Source: Granulicella sp. L56 (GTDB lineage Bacteria; Acidobacteriota; Terriglobia; Terriglobales; Acidobacteriaceae). Taken from it: DNA of 64,000 nucleotides. The notes under the pieces are model-generated. The model saw nothing but the letters and a program-made list of their open reading frames with translations, was not told where the DNA came from and ran no database searches. The position numbers and the translations under genes are program-made. The stretch is from contig NZ_LMUS01000008.1 of assembly GCF_009765835.1 (NCBI RefSeq), forward strand, positions 89,998 to 153,997. The letters run 5' to 3'. Shown here one piece after another: positions 43,503 to 53,255 of this stretch. Position 1 is the first letter of the stretch; each line of letters starts with the position of its first letter.

Positions 43503-46500
43503 ATGGCCGCAGAGTTTACCCACCTCCATCTCCACTCCGATTATTCGCTCCTCGATGGGGCCTGCGACGTCGATAAGCTGGCCGCGCATGTCAGCAAGAT
43601 CGGGCAGACGGCTGCCGCGATTACTGATCACGGCAATATCTACGGGGCCGTCCACTTCTTCGATGCGATGCAGAAGAAGGGGGTCAAGCCGATCCTTGGG
43701 TGCGAGCTTTATCTCTCGAAGACTGCCGACCATCGTGAGATGGCGGATGGCTATAACCACTTTCTGGTGCTGGCGGAAAATGAAGCCGGTTATCGCAATC
43801 TTGTTCGATTGACGAGCGAGGCAGCGCTGCATGGGTTCTATCGCAAGCCCCGCGTCTCGAAGGAATTTTTATCGAGGCATACCGAAGGTCTGATCGGGTT
43901 TTCGGGCTGCCTGGCTGGGGAGATCAATCAGCACCTGATGGCAGGGAAGCACGAAGAGGCAAAGCAGAGCGCAGGCTACTTTCAGGACATCTTCGGAAAA
44001 AATAACTTCTTTCTTGAGATTCAAGACCACGGACTGGAGCCGGACAAAGGCGTCTGCGATGCACTCTTCAAGATGGAGCGGGAACTGGGGATTCCGCTGA
44101 TCGCTACCAACGACAGCCATTATGTCGCGAGCGATGACAGCCGGGCGCACGAGATTCTGCTGTGCGTGCAGACGGCGGGCAGCATGAATGATCCGAACCG
44201 CTTCAAGTTCGACACGCAGGAGTTCTACATCAAGACTGCGGAGGAGATGCATCGCACCTTCGCGCAGAACCCTGAGGTCTGCAATCGGACGATGCAGTTT
44301 GTGGACCGCTGCAATCTGAAGATGTCGAAGGTGAAAGATCCGTTTCCGAAGTTCGATGTTCCTGAAGGCCACACTCTGGACAGCTACTTTGAGAGCGTGT
44401 GCCGCGAAGGCTTGAAGAAACGCCTCGATACAGCAGTAGCGCATCTGCGTGAGCGGGGGATACTGCGCAAGTCGATTGCGGACTATGAAGCTCGGTTGAA
44501 CCGCGAGCTCGATTGCATCAAGCAGATGCAGTTTCCCGGCTACTTCATGATCGTGTGGGACTTCATCCGCTACGCGCGAGAGCAGGGAATTCCTGTTGGC
44601 CCTGGCCGTGGCTCGGCTGCCGGATCGCTCGTCGCTTATGTGATGGAGATCACCGATATCGATCCGCTGCAGAACGAGTTGCTGTTCGAGCGGTTTCTGA
44701 ATCCTGAGCGTATTTCGATGCCCGATATCGACATCGACTTCTGCATGAACCGGCGCGGCGAGGTGATCGAGTACGTCAAGCGCAAGTATGGCAACGATCA
44801 GGTCGCGCAGATCATCACGTTCAACACCATGGCTGCAAAGGCGGCGATCAAGGACGTCGGACGCGCGCTCGACATGCCTTATGGTGAAGTGGACCGGATC
44901 GCCAAGATGATTCCGCCGACCATCGGGATCACCATCGAACAGGCGCTGAAGGACTCGCCCGGACTCGCGACTGCCTACGAGGGCGACGCGCGGATCAAGG
45001 AGGTCATCGACACGGCGATGCGTCTCGAAGGCCTGATACGCGGGGCTGGAGTTCATGCCGCTGGAGTCGTCATTGCGCCGCAACCGCTGACTGAACTTGT
45101 GCCGGTCACTCGGACAAAAGATGAATCCATCGTCACCTCGTACGACATGAAGGCAGTCGAAAAGATGGGCCTTCTGAAGATGGACTTTCTGGGGCTTACG
45201 ACGCTTACGGTCATCGACGACTGCCTGAAGCTCATCAAGTCGACCACGGGCGTCGAAGTCGACATGGCGATGATTCCGCTGGACGACACGGTTACTTATG
45301 AGCAGGTCTTTCATCGCGCGCTCACCTCGGGCGTCTTTCAGTTCGAGTCGGGCGGGATGCGCGACGTATTGCGCCGGTACAAGCCCAATGTGGTCGAAGA
45401 CCTGACTGCTCTGAACGCGCTTTATCGTCCGGGGCCGATTCAGGGCGGCATGATCGATGACTTCATCGAGCGCAAGTGGGGACGGCGCCCGGTTGAGTAT
45501 CTGCTGCCCGATCTTGAACCGCTGCTGCGGGAGACGCTGGGCGTCATCGTGTATCAGGAACAGGTCATGCAGATCTCGAACGTAGTGGCAGGCTACTCGC
45601 TGGGCGATGCCGACCTGCTGCGCCGCGCGATGGGCAAGAAAGATGCCGCGGAGATGGACAAGCAGCGAGAGCGGTTTATGGCTGGAGCGGCTGCTAATAA
45701 GCATCCCAAAGATACTGCCGGGAAGCTGTTCGACCTGATGGCGCAGTTTGCCGGGTATGGATTTAATAAGTCGCACTCGGCTGCGTATGCGCTGCTTGCG
45801 TACCACACGGCTTGGCTCAAGACGCACTATCCAGTGGAGTTCATGGCCGCGTTGCTGACGAGTGAAACTTCAAAGCCGGAAAATGTTGTGAAGTACATCG
45901 GAGAGTGCCGGGAGATCAATATCTCGGTTGTTCCGCCGAATGTACAGAGTGCCTATGCGAACTTCACTCCAGTAGGAGCTGCAATCGGCTTTGGCCTGGC
46001 CGCGATTAAGAATGTCGGGCACAATGCGATCGAGTCCATCATCAAGGCTCGCGAGGAGTTGAAGGCAGCAGGGAAGCCGGGCTTCAGTAGTCTTTGGGAG
46101 TTTTGCGAGAAAGTTGATCTTCGGCTGCTCAATAAGCGGGTGCTGGAGTCGTTGATCAAGGCTGGCGCGATGGATGCCTTTGGCGGCCGCGCCCAGGTGA
46201 TGGCTGCGTTGGACAAGGCGATGGAGCAGGCGCAGAAGGCGCAGCGCGATGAGGCTGCGGGGCAGCATGGACTGTTTGGGATATTTGATTCGGACGTCCC
46301 AGCAAGTGGCGGGCATGAAGAAGCGCTGCCCAATGTTCCAGAGTGGGACGAGCATACGCGGTTGCAGTACGAGAAAGAGGTGCTCGGTTTCTTTGTCTCG
46401 GGGCACCCGATGGATAAGTACCGCGAGAAGCTGCGCAACATGAAGGTGGTGGATACGGCAACAGCGCTCGAGATGAAGCCGGAGCCACAGACCTTCCGTC

Positions 46501-47027
46501 GCGGGCGCAGCGAAGAACCACAGAATGAGATTGCGATTGCCGGAGTCATTACCGGGCTGAAGGTGGCGAAGTCGAAACGGTCTGGAGAGATGTATGCGCA
46601 GGCAGCGCTCGAAGATACGGTGGGCAAGATCGAACTGATCGCGTTTCCGCAGTCGTACGAGAAGCTGGCGGAGAAGCTGAAGATCGATGTCCCGGTGCTC
46701 GTCCGCGGAGTGCTGCGAGGGGAAGAAGACTCTGCTCCGAAGCTTGCGATCTCGAGCATTCAGGCTTTGGAAGACGTGAAGCTGAAACTGCCGGAGTCGC
46801 TGCGAATCAGGGTCCCCCTGCACAACCCCGATACTGCGCTGCTCGAAAAACTTCATGCTCTGTTTCTTGGCGCGCCGGGGAAAGGCAAGCTGTTGCTGGA
46901 CCTTGAAGAGCCGGGGGAGTTCTGCGCCGTGCTGGAACCGCATAACGTGATGGTGGCGGCGGACCGCCTGTTTATCGATCAGGTGGAGGAGTTGGTGGGA
47001 CGGGGCGCGGTCCGAGTTATTGATTAA
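43503..47027 (+). CDS. dnaE: DNA polymerase III alpha subunit
   Basis: A 1174-residue replicative polymerase. The PHP domain begins HLHLHSDYSLLDG, the polymerase active-site motif PDIDIDFC lies near residue 407-411, and GRGSAAGSLVAY precedes it. The helix-hairpin-helix region and an OB fold (IAGVITGLKVAKSKRSGEMYA) follow. Length and order are those of DnaE1, not PolC or the error-prone DnaE2. accA follows after 50 bases, probably co-transcribed. Confidence 0.97.
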   Translation: MAAEFTHLHLHSDYSLLDGACDVDKLAAHVSKIGQTAAAITDHGNIYGAVHFFDAMQKKGVKPILGCELYLSKTADHREMADGYNHFLVLAENEAGYRNLVRLTSEAALHGFYRKPRVSKEFLSRHTEGLIGFSGCLAGEINQHLMAGKHEEAKQSAGYFQDIFGKNNFFLEIQDHGLEPDKGVCDALFKMERELGIPLIATNDSHYVASDDSRAHEILLCVQTAGSMNDPNRFKFDTQEFYIKTAEEMHRTFAQNPEVCNRTMQFVDRCNLKMSKVKDPFPKFDVPEGHTLDSYFESVCREGLKKRLDTAVAHLRERGILRKSIADYEARLNRELDCIKQMQFPGYFMIVWDFIRYAREQGIPVGPGRGSAAGSLVAYVMEITDIDPLQNELLFERFLNPERISMPDIDIDFCMNRRGEVIEYVKRKYGNDQVAQIITFNTMAAKAAIKDVGRALDMPYGEVDRIAKMIPPTIGITIEQALKDSPGLATAYEGDARIKEVIDTAMRLEGLIRGAGVHAAGVVIAPQPLTELVPVTRTKDESIVTSYDMKAVEKMGLLKMDFLGLTTLTVIDDCLKLIKSTTGVEVDMAMIPLDDTVTYEQVFHRALTSGVFQFESGGMRDVLRRYKPNVVEDLTALNALYRPGPIQGGMIDDFIERKWGRRPVEYLLPDLEPLLRETLGVIVYQEQVMQISNVVAGYSLGDADLLRRAMGKKDAAEMDKQRERFMAGAAANKHPKDTAGKLFDLMAQFAGYGFNKSHSAAYALLAYHTAWLKTHYPVEFMAALLTSETSKPENVVKYIGECREINISVVPPNVQSAYANFTPVGAAIGFGLAAIKNVGHNAIESIIKAREELKAAGKPGFSSLWEFCEKVDLRLLNKRVLESLIKAGAMDAFGGRAQVMAALDKAMEQAQKAQRDEAAGQHGLFGIFDSDVPASGGHEEALPNVPEWDEHTRLQYEKEVLGFFVSGHPMDKYREKLRNMKVVDTATALEMKPEPQTFRRGRSEEPQNEIAIAGVITGLKVAKSKRSGEMYAQAALEDTVGKIELIAFPQSYEKLAEKLKIDVPVLVRGVLRGEEDSAPKLAISSIQALEDVKLKLPESLRIRVPLHNPDTALLEKLHALFLGAPGKGKLLLDLEEPGEFCAVLEPHNVMVAADRLFIDQVEELVGRGAVRVID

Positions 47028-47077
47028 GCGGGAGATGCCATACAATCAAAGGGCAGCACCGAAGCATCAAGATACCT

Positions 47078-47935
47078 ATGGCTGAACACGAAGCAAGCAG
47101 AGCAACGCACGCTCATCCTGTAGCCGCACCGGTTCCGGAAGCGTGGATTAAGACGGAGCTGGCCCGGCACGCCCAGCGTCCCTATCCGATGGACTTCATC
47201 GAAGCACTTTTTACCGACTTCAGCGAGATCCACGGCGACCGCGCCTTCGGCGATGATGCGGCGATGAGCTGCGGCATGGCGTACTTTCATGGCGAGCCGG
47301 TTTTGGTGGTCGGCAACCTCAAGGGGCGAACGCTGAAAGAGCGCGTCGCGCGGAAGTTCGGCAGTCCCGATCCAGAGGGCTATCGCAAGGCATTGCGGGC
47401 GATGAAGATCGCCGAGAAGTTCGGCCGCCCCATCTTCACTTTTATTGACCTTGCCGGGGCGAATCCCGGTATCGGCGCCGAAGAGCGTGGCCAGGGCGAG
47501 GCGATTGCGCGCAACCTGCTGGAGATGTCGCGGTTGCAGGTGCCGACGATTGCCACCATCACAGGCGAGGGCGGATCGGGCGGCGCGTTGGCGCTGGCTG
47601 TGGCTGACCGTGTGCTGATGCTTGAGAATGCGATCTATTCGGTGATATCGCCCGAGGGCTGCGCGTCGATCATGTGGAAGGACGCCAGCAAGAAACAGCA
47701 GGCTGCCGCTGCTCTCAAATACACGGCGACCGACGTCCAACGGTTAGGCTGTGTCGATGATGTGCTGCCGGAGCCTGAAGGCGGCACGCAGAACGATCCA
47801 GCCGCTGCGATGGCTCTAGTTGACGAAAGGCTTCAATACCATCTCGCGAACCTTCGCAGCTTGCCGATTGAGGAACTGCTCGAGCAGCGCTACCAGAAGT
47901 TTCGTAACATCGCGCAGTTTTACACCACCGCTTAG
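47078..47935 (+). CDS. accA: acetyl-CoA carboxylase carboxyltransferase subunit alpha
   Basis: A 285-residue subunit of the carboxyltransferase that makes malonyl-CoA for fatty-acid synthesis. The crotonase-like core has GAEERGQGEAIARNL, TGEGGSGGALAL and SPEGCASIMWKD, all typical of AccA. It is shorter than the E. coli enzyme at the N-terminus. It must pair with AccD, which is not in this window. It lies directly after dnaE, the same order as in many genomes. Confidence 0.95.
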   Translation: MAEHEASRATHAHPVAAPVPEAWIKTELARHAQRPYPMDFIEALFTDFSEIHGDRAFGDDAAMSCGMAYFHGEPVLVVGNLKGRTLKERVARKFGSPDPEGYRKALRAMKIAEKFGRPIFTFIDLAGANPGIGAEERGQGEAIARNLLEMSRLQVPTIATITGEGGSGGALALAVADRVLMLENAIYSVISPEGCASIMWKDASKKQQAAAALKYTATDVQRLGCVDDVLPEPEGGTQNDPAAAMALVDERLQYHLANLRSLPIEELLEQRYQKFRNIAQFYTTA

Positions 47936-47965
47936 CAGTCGATGCAGTACATGGAGTAGCTACCG

Positions 47966-49000
47966 TTGAAGGCGTTTGATTCGACACCATCAACCCGCTC
48001 GGACCGCCCGCTGCAAATTGCGCTCTTTATTACCTCTGCCGCGTGGTTTTTTGCTTCGCAGACGCTGGCGGGTCGTGCGGCAATGGGGCTGTCTGTCCGC
48101 TTCAACCTCAGCGATGAACGTCCGCTGCTTGGCGTTCTGTTCCTGCTCTTCCTGTTGTCCATCGGCTTCATCTTTTTGCAGATGATCGCTCATCAGAGCT
48201 CCTCGCTGCGAGAGGCACTCGGTCTGCCCCAGCGAGCTACCGCTGTACAGGAGTGGAGCTTGGGCGCGGCGATTGGCTGGGGACTGGTGGTGCTTGCCGT
48301 ACTGCCGATGGCGCTGGGCGGTACGCTGCACCCCATCTTCTGGGCAGCGCCACGGGCCTTCTGGCTGGTGGTGCTCAATCTGGCCATGCTGGCCGTGAGC
48401 GCACTGGTTGAGGAAGTTGCCTTTCGCGGCTATCCGTTTCGACGCCTTATCGAAGTCATTGGTCCGACGTGGGCCACCATTCTGATGTCGACGTTTTTCG
48501 GCGTGCTCCACGCCTTCAATCCCGATGCTACGTGGATCAGCGTTCTCATCACTATATTTGCCGGGGTACTGCTATCGATAGCGTGGCTGCGCACCCACGG
48601 CCTGTGGCTGGGGTGGGGACTGCATTTTGCATGGAACGCAAGCATGGGAGTGCTGTTCGGCCTGCCGGTGAGCGGGATCGTGGATTTTTCGAGCATTGTG
48701 CAGACCCGTGCCATTGGCCGCATCTGGCTTACAGGTGGAGACTATGGGCCGGAGGCCGCCTTTTTTACACTGCTGGTTCTTGCGATTGGTGTCGTGGTGG
48801 TGGTCTTCGCCACCCGCGACTACTCGTGGAACTACACGCGCAAGCCCATTATCGCGGCGGGCTATCCGATGGATGTTCCACCGCCGGAAGCGCACACTGC
48901 CATGGAGCAGCAAGCGAAGCCGCCATCATTGGTGCAGATTCTGCCCACCACGCCCCAGGAACGTTCAGTGAGCGATCCTCCCGATAGGGTTGGTTCATAA
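47966..49000 (+). CDS. CPBP family intramembrane metalloprotease
   Basis: A 344-residue multi-pass membrane protein with about seven hydrophobic segments. The CPBP/Abi motif is complete: Glu149-Glu150 with Arg154 in VEEVAFRGYPF, His182 in FFGVLHAF and His220 with Asn224 in GLHFAWNAS. The family includes prenyl-protein peptidases and envelope-stress or bacteriocin-immunity proteases. It starts with TTG at 47966, supported by GGAG nine bases before. It is the last gene of the dnaE-accA run. Confidence 0.87.
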   Translation: MKAFDSTPSTRSDRPLQIALFITSAAWFFASQTLAGRAAMGLSVRFNLSDERPLLGVLFLLFLLSIGFIFLQMIAHQSSSLREALGLPQRATAVQEWSLGAAIGWGLVVLAVLPMALGGTLHPIFWAAPRAFWLVVLNLAMLAVSALVEEVAFRGYPFRRLIEVIGPTWATILMSTFFGVLHAFNPDATWISVLITIFAGVLLSIAWLRTHGLWLGWGLHFAWNASMGVLFGLPVSGIVDFSSIVQTRAIGRIWLTGGDYGPEAAFFTLLVLAIGVVVVVFATRDYSWNYTRKPIIAAGYPMDVPPPEAHTAMEQQAKPPSLVQILPTTPQERSVSDPPDRVGS

Positions 49001-49195
49001 GAAGAGGGTAATGGTTCGTTAAGAGCCTGTTTCGCAAACCTTTTCATTTCCATCCTGATCGGCAGTCTCCTGCCAGCGCAGGCTATTCTCCAGACATGGC
49101 ATCGTGGGTGCCTGCAATCCCGTACTGAAAAGCAAGTTCCTCCGCTTCCGTCGGAAGGACAACGATAGGCAAAGAAATGCGCTTCTCTTTGGAGC

Positions 49196-50023
49196 TTAGT
49201 TGGGGGTAGGTCGCTCCACATGGTCGATGACAAGGGTCGTGACAGGGCCTTTGCTAGGGACGAGTTTGAGGCCAAGCTGGTCTTGAAGGGCGGAGAAGAG
49301 GGACGGTCCGGCGTCTTCGACTCTGCCGTTATCCTGGCCGACCGTGGCGAGGCGATCGGATGCCCAGGTGAGGTGCATATCGTAGAGGGCGGAAAGGTTG
49401 GTCTGGTTGATGACGGTGCGATGGAGTTCGTTGGCGAGCATGTCAGTAACTGGGGTGATGGAGATGGTGGTTCCAGTGAAGTCGCCTGTGTTGCTGGTCC
49501 AGGTGCCTTTGGAGTTGTCCTGAATAGCGCTGGTTTTCAGCTTCGAACCATGGCGTGCGAGGACGAGGTTGTAGACGGGGAGTTCTTTGGTTTCCGTGTG
49601 AGACTTGAGGTTGAAGCGGTCAGTGACGATCTTCACCAGCATCTCGTTGTGCTGCTTATCGGTGAGTTTTCTTAAGGTTGATAGATCGGCGTCGACGATC
49701 TTGGCTTTGATGTCGTAGCGATTGGAGTCTGCCCAGGCAGGGAGGCCGGAGATGAGGTCCTGACGGAGGCCGAATGCGAGGCTAACAATCATCTTTACGG
49801 TGACGTTGGTGGCGGTGAAAGTGGAACCCTGAGAGCCCCAAGAGGTGCTGTCGGCGTCGAATTTGTGGGGAACGATCGAAACGACGTCGTAGGCTGGCGT
49901 GGAGATGGTGGGCGTCTTGGCTGAATCTTGGGCGGGATCGAAGCGGGTGAGAAGGAAGATAGCGAGGAATAAAACAAGATGTTTGCGGCGTGGCATACAG
50001 AGTACGAAACAAGTCTCATGCAC
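49196..50023 (-). CDS. TIGR03435-type soil-associated protein (DUF3738)
   Basis: A 275-residue exported protein. The family pattern is clear: YDVVSIVPHK, TNVTVKMIVSLAFGLRQDLISGLPAWADSNRYDIKAK spread over about residues 75-112, LVKIVTDRFNLKSHTETKELPVY, and the terminal DHVERPTPN. The family is common in Acidobacteria and its function is unknown; members often sit near BlaR/MecR-like sensors, which are absent here. It starts with GTG at 50023, where GAGGAG stands five bases before; an internal ATG at 49996 has no ribosome site. Confidence 0.88.
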   Translation of the reverse strand: MHETCFVLCMPRRKHLVLFLAIFLLTRFDPAQDSAKTPTISTPAYDVVSIVPHKFDADSTSWGSQGSTFTATNVTVKMIVSLAFGLRQDLISGLPAWADSNRYDIKAKIVDADLSTLRKLTDKQHNEMLVKIVTDRFNLKSHTETKELPVYNLVLARHGSKLKTSAIQDNSKGTWTSNTGDFTGTTISITPVTDMLANELHRTVINQTNLSALYDMHLTWASDRLATVGQDNGRVEDAGPSLFSALQDQLGLKLVPSKGPVTTLVIDHVERPTPN

Positions 50024-50145
50024 GGTGACTCCTCGTGTGGCACTTGTGATGCTAAATCAACGGCACGTCTCGGAACAAAGCTACAGGCTGACGGCATCGT
50101 ATAATTCGGCGCATATCTATATAGAAGCTTCAAGGGGAGAACGTA

Positions 50146-50502
50146 GTGACGAGAGACGAGGCCTGGAGTCTGGCGAATCATTGGATTGCCGCTTGGAACG
50201 ATCATGATCTGGATCTGATCCTGTCCCACTATGAGGATGCAATTGAGTTGACCTCACCGTCTGTTGCCCAGCTATTAGGTGCGCCCGATGGCAAGGTGGT
50301 GGGAAAGGCAAATCTGAGAGCGTACTTTCAGCGAGGGCTTGAAGCTTACCCAGAACTCCACTTTGACCTTAAGGATGTCCTCGGTGGAGTCAACAGCGTG
50401 GTGCTCTACTACACCAACCAAAAGGGAACACATACGGGCGAGTTCATGGAGCTGTCAGCGGTTGGTAAAGTGACACGCGTCATAGCCCATTACAGCGCCT
50501 GA
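50146..50502 (+). CDS. SnoaL-like / NTF2-fold protein
   Basis: A 118-residue protein with the pattern of the cone-shaped NTF2 fold: WIAAWNDHDLDLILSHYEDAIELTSP, VVGKANLRAYFQRGLEAYPELHFDL and a final Arg-Val-Ile-Ala-His-Tyr strand. Such proteins are small isomerases, hydrolases or ligand-binding proteins, and the role cannot be set. It starts with GTG at 50146, preceded by GGGGAG. Confidence 0.8.
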   Translation: MTRDEAWSLANHWIAAWNDHDLDLILSHYEDAIELTSPSVAQLLGAPDGKVVGKANLRAYFQRGLEAYPELHFDLKDVLGGVNSVVLYYTNQKGTHTGEFMELSAVGKVTRVIAHYSA

Positions 50503-50628
50503 CAAGAAGACGGCACACGCGTACCGGATAGTCTGTCGAAGTTTTTTCGATGGGACGCAAAAATGTGCCCTAGCCCCTTGCAAATAGTGAATAGAAGGCG
50601 CAAACTGCTAGGCATCTGAGGTGCTGCC

Positions 50629-51729
50629 ATGGCACTGCGCAAGCACAGATGGGCTCTCCTTATAGGCTGCCTTCTCCTGTTGGCCGCAACGGTGCGAAGC
50701 CAGGTCTTCGTGGTTGGCGAGAAGACTGCCACAGATGGAATCTCCGCTCACTACACGCCTACGCATCTTCCTCTTCCCGATGAACCCATGAAAGAGCGCG
50801 GCCGCCGCGAACTGGTGCGAATGCTGGTCGCTGAGCAAGGCTTTGCGCACTGTGCCCTGCCGATGGGAGCCGGTCTTACCCTTCGTGCCAATGGGCCAAT
50901 CGAAACCAACGACGCTGCGTATAAGGAGATGATCTACAAGAAGGGAGAGTCTGCTGCTCCCGGTGACCGTGTTGTGGTGACTGCGCTGACCGTCAAGGGC
51001 GACCGCATTATTCTGGACTTCAATGGAGGGCCGTATGAGAAGCATCGCTTCCTGCGGCATATTCAGTTCAATGACAATCCTGTCGTTGCCGATACCGGTC
51101 AAGAGGCGACAGGTTCTCGCGTGAGCCTGGTCTTTGAGGGCTTCGTGCCTGACGTATCGGCCCCCGAGGTGAAATCACTGCTGGCGCCGGTCATTGATTT
51201 CGGCGTCAAGACTACGGAGCAGGCCTACGCGAATACGCTTCCTCCGCTGGTGAAGCAGGCGGTCGATGTGCACGAGGTTCTGGTGGGGATGAACCATCGC
51301 ATGGTGCTTGCCGCCCTGGGCGAGCCGGAGAGCAAGATCCGAGAGAAGCAGAGTGGCGACGGGAGCGGCGCAATATACGAAGAGTGGATCTATGGCCACG
51401 AGCCTCAGACGATCCATTTCGTGAAGTTTGTCGGCGACCGGGTTACCGTCGTCGAGATCGCCGAACTTGGCAAGCCTCTTGATATTCATGACAAGGATGA
51501 GATGGGTGGCTATAACCCGCCACCGCCCACACGCGAGGTAGCTATGGGCGACCAGGAGCCCGGTAACTCCGCCAATGGGCAAGCTCCGCCACCGACGTTG
51601 CGCAAACCCGGAGAATCGGTGCCGTCCGGAGGCTCCGGTAAAGTGCAGTTTCCGACTGCCAGCCAGCCGACCGTTCCCGGTGTGGGGGTTCCCGCGACTG
51701 GTTCCCCCTCGGACCCGCATCTCCTTTAA
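50629..51729 (+). CDS. exported protein of unknown function with Pro/Gly-rich tail
   Basis: A 366-residue protein with a signal peptide (hydrophobic LLIGCLLLLAATVRSQ). I do not recognise the family. The central part has VVTALTVKGDRIILDFNGG and a segment VHEVLVGMNHRMVLAALGEPESKIREK reminiscent of SmpA/OmlA-like BAM-lipoprotein folds, then a low-complexity C-terminus from about residue 290 rich in Pro, Gly and Ser. GAGGTG precedes the ATG. It is probably periplasmic and acidobacteria-specific. Confidence 0.7.
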   Translation: MALRKHRWALLIGCLLLLAATVRSQVFVVGEKTATDGISAHYTPTHLPLPDEPMKERGRRELVRMLVAEQGFAHCALPMGAGLTLRANGPIETNDAAYKEMIYKKGESAAPGDRVVVTALTVKGDRIILDFNGGPYEKHRFLRHIQFNDNPVVADTGQEATGSRVSLVFEGFVPDVSAPEVKSLLAPVIDFGVKTTEQAYANTLPPLVKQAVDVHEVLVGMNHRMVLAALGEPESKIREKQSGDGSGAIYEEWIYGHEPQTIHFVKFVGDRVTVVEIAELGKPLDIHDKDEMGGYNPPPPTREVAMGDQEPGNSANGQAPPPTLRKPGESVPSGGSGKVQFPTASQPTVPGVGVPATGSPSDPHLL

Positions 51730-51918
51730 TGCTTCAGTCGTGTAAACTCTTTGAAGAGCCTCAATCGCAGTTCTTCTCCTCCGATTCCCGCCGCGGCCTG
51801 TCCCGGATAATCTTTACGAGAAGTTCCGGATGGTTTCGATGCAGCCTGCCACCAGAATGGCGGAACATCGGTCCTCCAGCGCGCGAGCCGAAACATTCGC
51901 ACCAGGGAGAGCAGAATT

Positions 51919-52098
51919 ATGGCGAAGATTGCCAAGACCGGCGACCGTAAAAAGGTCATGGATACGAACAAGAGCACGGATTGCCCGAAGTGCTCCAAAC
52001 CGACCCGCATCGTCAAGCGCGTGAAAGACCGTGAGCGCGGAACGCCGGGTGGAGTCTATATCTCCTGCTCGGCGTGCGACTTCTTCGAAAAGCTGTAA
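51919..52098 (+). CDS. 59-residue zinc-ribbon protein
   Basis: A small basic protein starting MAKIAKTGDRKK with GGGAG upstream. Two Cys-x2-Cys pairs (Cys22/Cys25 and Cys50/Cys53) separated by a basic, Gly-containing segment form a zinc-ribbon of the topoisomerase-finger/ribosomal type. It is clearly coding by its ribosome site, codon pattern and paired cysteines. It could bind nucleic acid or act as a ribosome- or RNA-polymerase-associated factor. A strong hairpin follows at 52131. The 190 bases before it show no other gene. Confidence 0.7.
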   Translation: MAKIAKTGDRKKVMDTNKSTDCPKCSKPTRIVKRVKDRERGTPGGVYISCSACDFFEKL

Positions 52099-52130
52099 AA
52101 CAAACGAGACAAATTTGAATCTGACTGTAA

Positions 52131-52157
52131 ACAAAGGGCCCGATTCGGGCTCTTTGT
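52131..52157 (+). terminator. hairpin after the zinc-ribbon gene
   Basis: ACAAAGGGCCCG (52131-52142) / CGGGCTCTTTGT (52146-52157), a 12-bp stem with one wobble pair and a 3-base loop. No T run follows directly, so termination may be weak. Confidence 0.5.
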
Positions 52158-52338
52158 CGTGTGGTATACGCAACTTTTTTGTAGCGGATTATTAATCGTT
52201 TTTGAACCATGAAACATACCTCCTTTCCATGTTGGGCTGCGTCGAACCAAAGTCGTACAACAATTTATCGTTGCAGCTCTTGACGACCGTCTGTTCCGAA
52301 GGGCAGACTCTACAACTGGAAAGCAGGAAACCAGCGTT

Positions 52339-53241
52339 ATGACGACCTCATCTGTAGTATCTTCACCGGGTTCAAGTTTTGCTTCTTTACCGCATTTTGA
52401 CCGTCCTACCTTTCTGATGTGTGCCCCGGAATGGTATGACGTGAACTACGTCATCAATCCCTGGATGGCAGGCAATCTTCATCAATCCTCACGAGATACG
52501 GCATTTGCTCAATGGAAGACGCTGCATCAGCATCTTCAGCAGATTGCCGATGTGCGCCTGCTCCATCCACGGCAAGGATCGCCGGACATGGTCTTTGTCG
52601 GCCACACCGCCCTGGTGCAGCACGGTGTTGCAGCCGTCTCCAGCTTCGCCCATCCACAGCGCCAGACGGAAGAGGCCCATCTGCGCCGGTGGTTTCAGGA
52701 TGCAGGATTCTTAGTATGGGAGACACCTCGCGAGACTGCTTTTGAAGGCGAAGGGGATGTTGTGTTCGACGCGGCTGGTGGGCGGCTGTGGGCGGCTCAT
52801 GGATCGCGGACCTGCAAGCAGAGCCACAAGCATGTTGCCGATGCGTGGCATACCCCGGTGACCTCGCTGCATCTGGTCGATCCACGTTTCTATCATCTGG
52901 ATCTTTGCTTTGCGCCGCTCAGCGGCGGAGAGCTGCTCTATTTCCCCGAAGCGTTCGATGCCTCATCGCTGGCCAAGATCGAAGCAGCTTTCAGCGCGGA
53001 CAAACGCATTGCGGTCAGCGAGAGTGAAGCCACCCAGTTTGCGTGCAACGTCATCAACGTGGGTAAGCATATCCTGATGGGTAAGGTCGAAACTGATTTG
53101 GCGCAACGCCTTCGCAATCAAGGATATGAGGTGGCAGAGTTAAACCTCAGCGAGTTCATTCGCGGCGGAGGTTCTGCAAAATCAGTGGTTTTGCGTTTAA
53201 GCGATATGAATGTCACTCATGGTTCTGCTGTAAAAGCATAA
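52339..53241 (+). CDS. arginine amidinohydrolase-fold (DDAH/CtlX-like) protein lacking the catalytic Cys
   Basis: A 300-residue protein of the pentein fold. Family landmarks are GSPDMVFVGHTALV, FEGEGDVVF (substrate-binding acid), YHLDLCFAPL with the catalytic His, and a C-terminal GGGSAKSVVLRL. In active amidinohydrolases and amidinotransferases the last motif carries the nucleophilic Cys (typically GGG-x-x-x-Cys); here that position is Ser282. It may be an inactive ligand-binding homologue or use a different nucleophile. GGAAA and AGGAAA boxes precede the ATG. A strong terminator follows, so it is a single-gene unit. Confidence 0.78.
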   Translation: MTTSSVVSSPGSSFASLPHFDRPTFLMCAPEWYDVNYVINPWMAGNLHQSSRDTAFAQWKTLHQHLQQIADVRLLHPRQGSPDMVFVGHTALVQHGVAAVSSFAHPQRQTEEAHLRRWFQDAGFLVWETPRETAFEGEGDVVFDAAGGRLWAAHGSRTCKQSHKHVADAWHTPVTSLHLVDPRFYHLDLCFAPLSGGELLYFPEAFDASSLAKIEAAFSADKRIAVSESEATQFACNVINVGKHILMGKVETDLAQRLRNQGYEVAELNLSEFIRGGGSAKSVVLRLSDMNVTHGSAVKA

Positions 53242-53255
53242 TTCGAAAGGATTAA

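Noticed and set aside
43869..45827. 652-codon open frame antisense to dnaE
   Set aside because: Arg/His/Leu-rich translation typical of the reverse frame of a GC-rich gene; dnaE is intact on the other strand.
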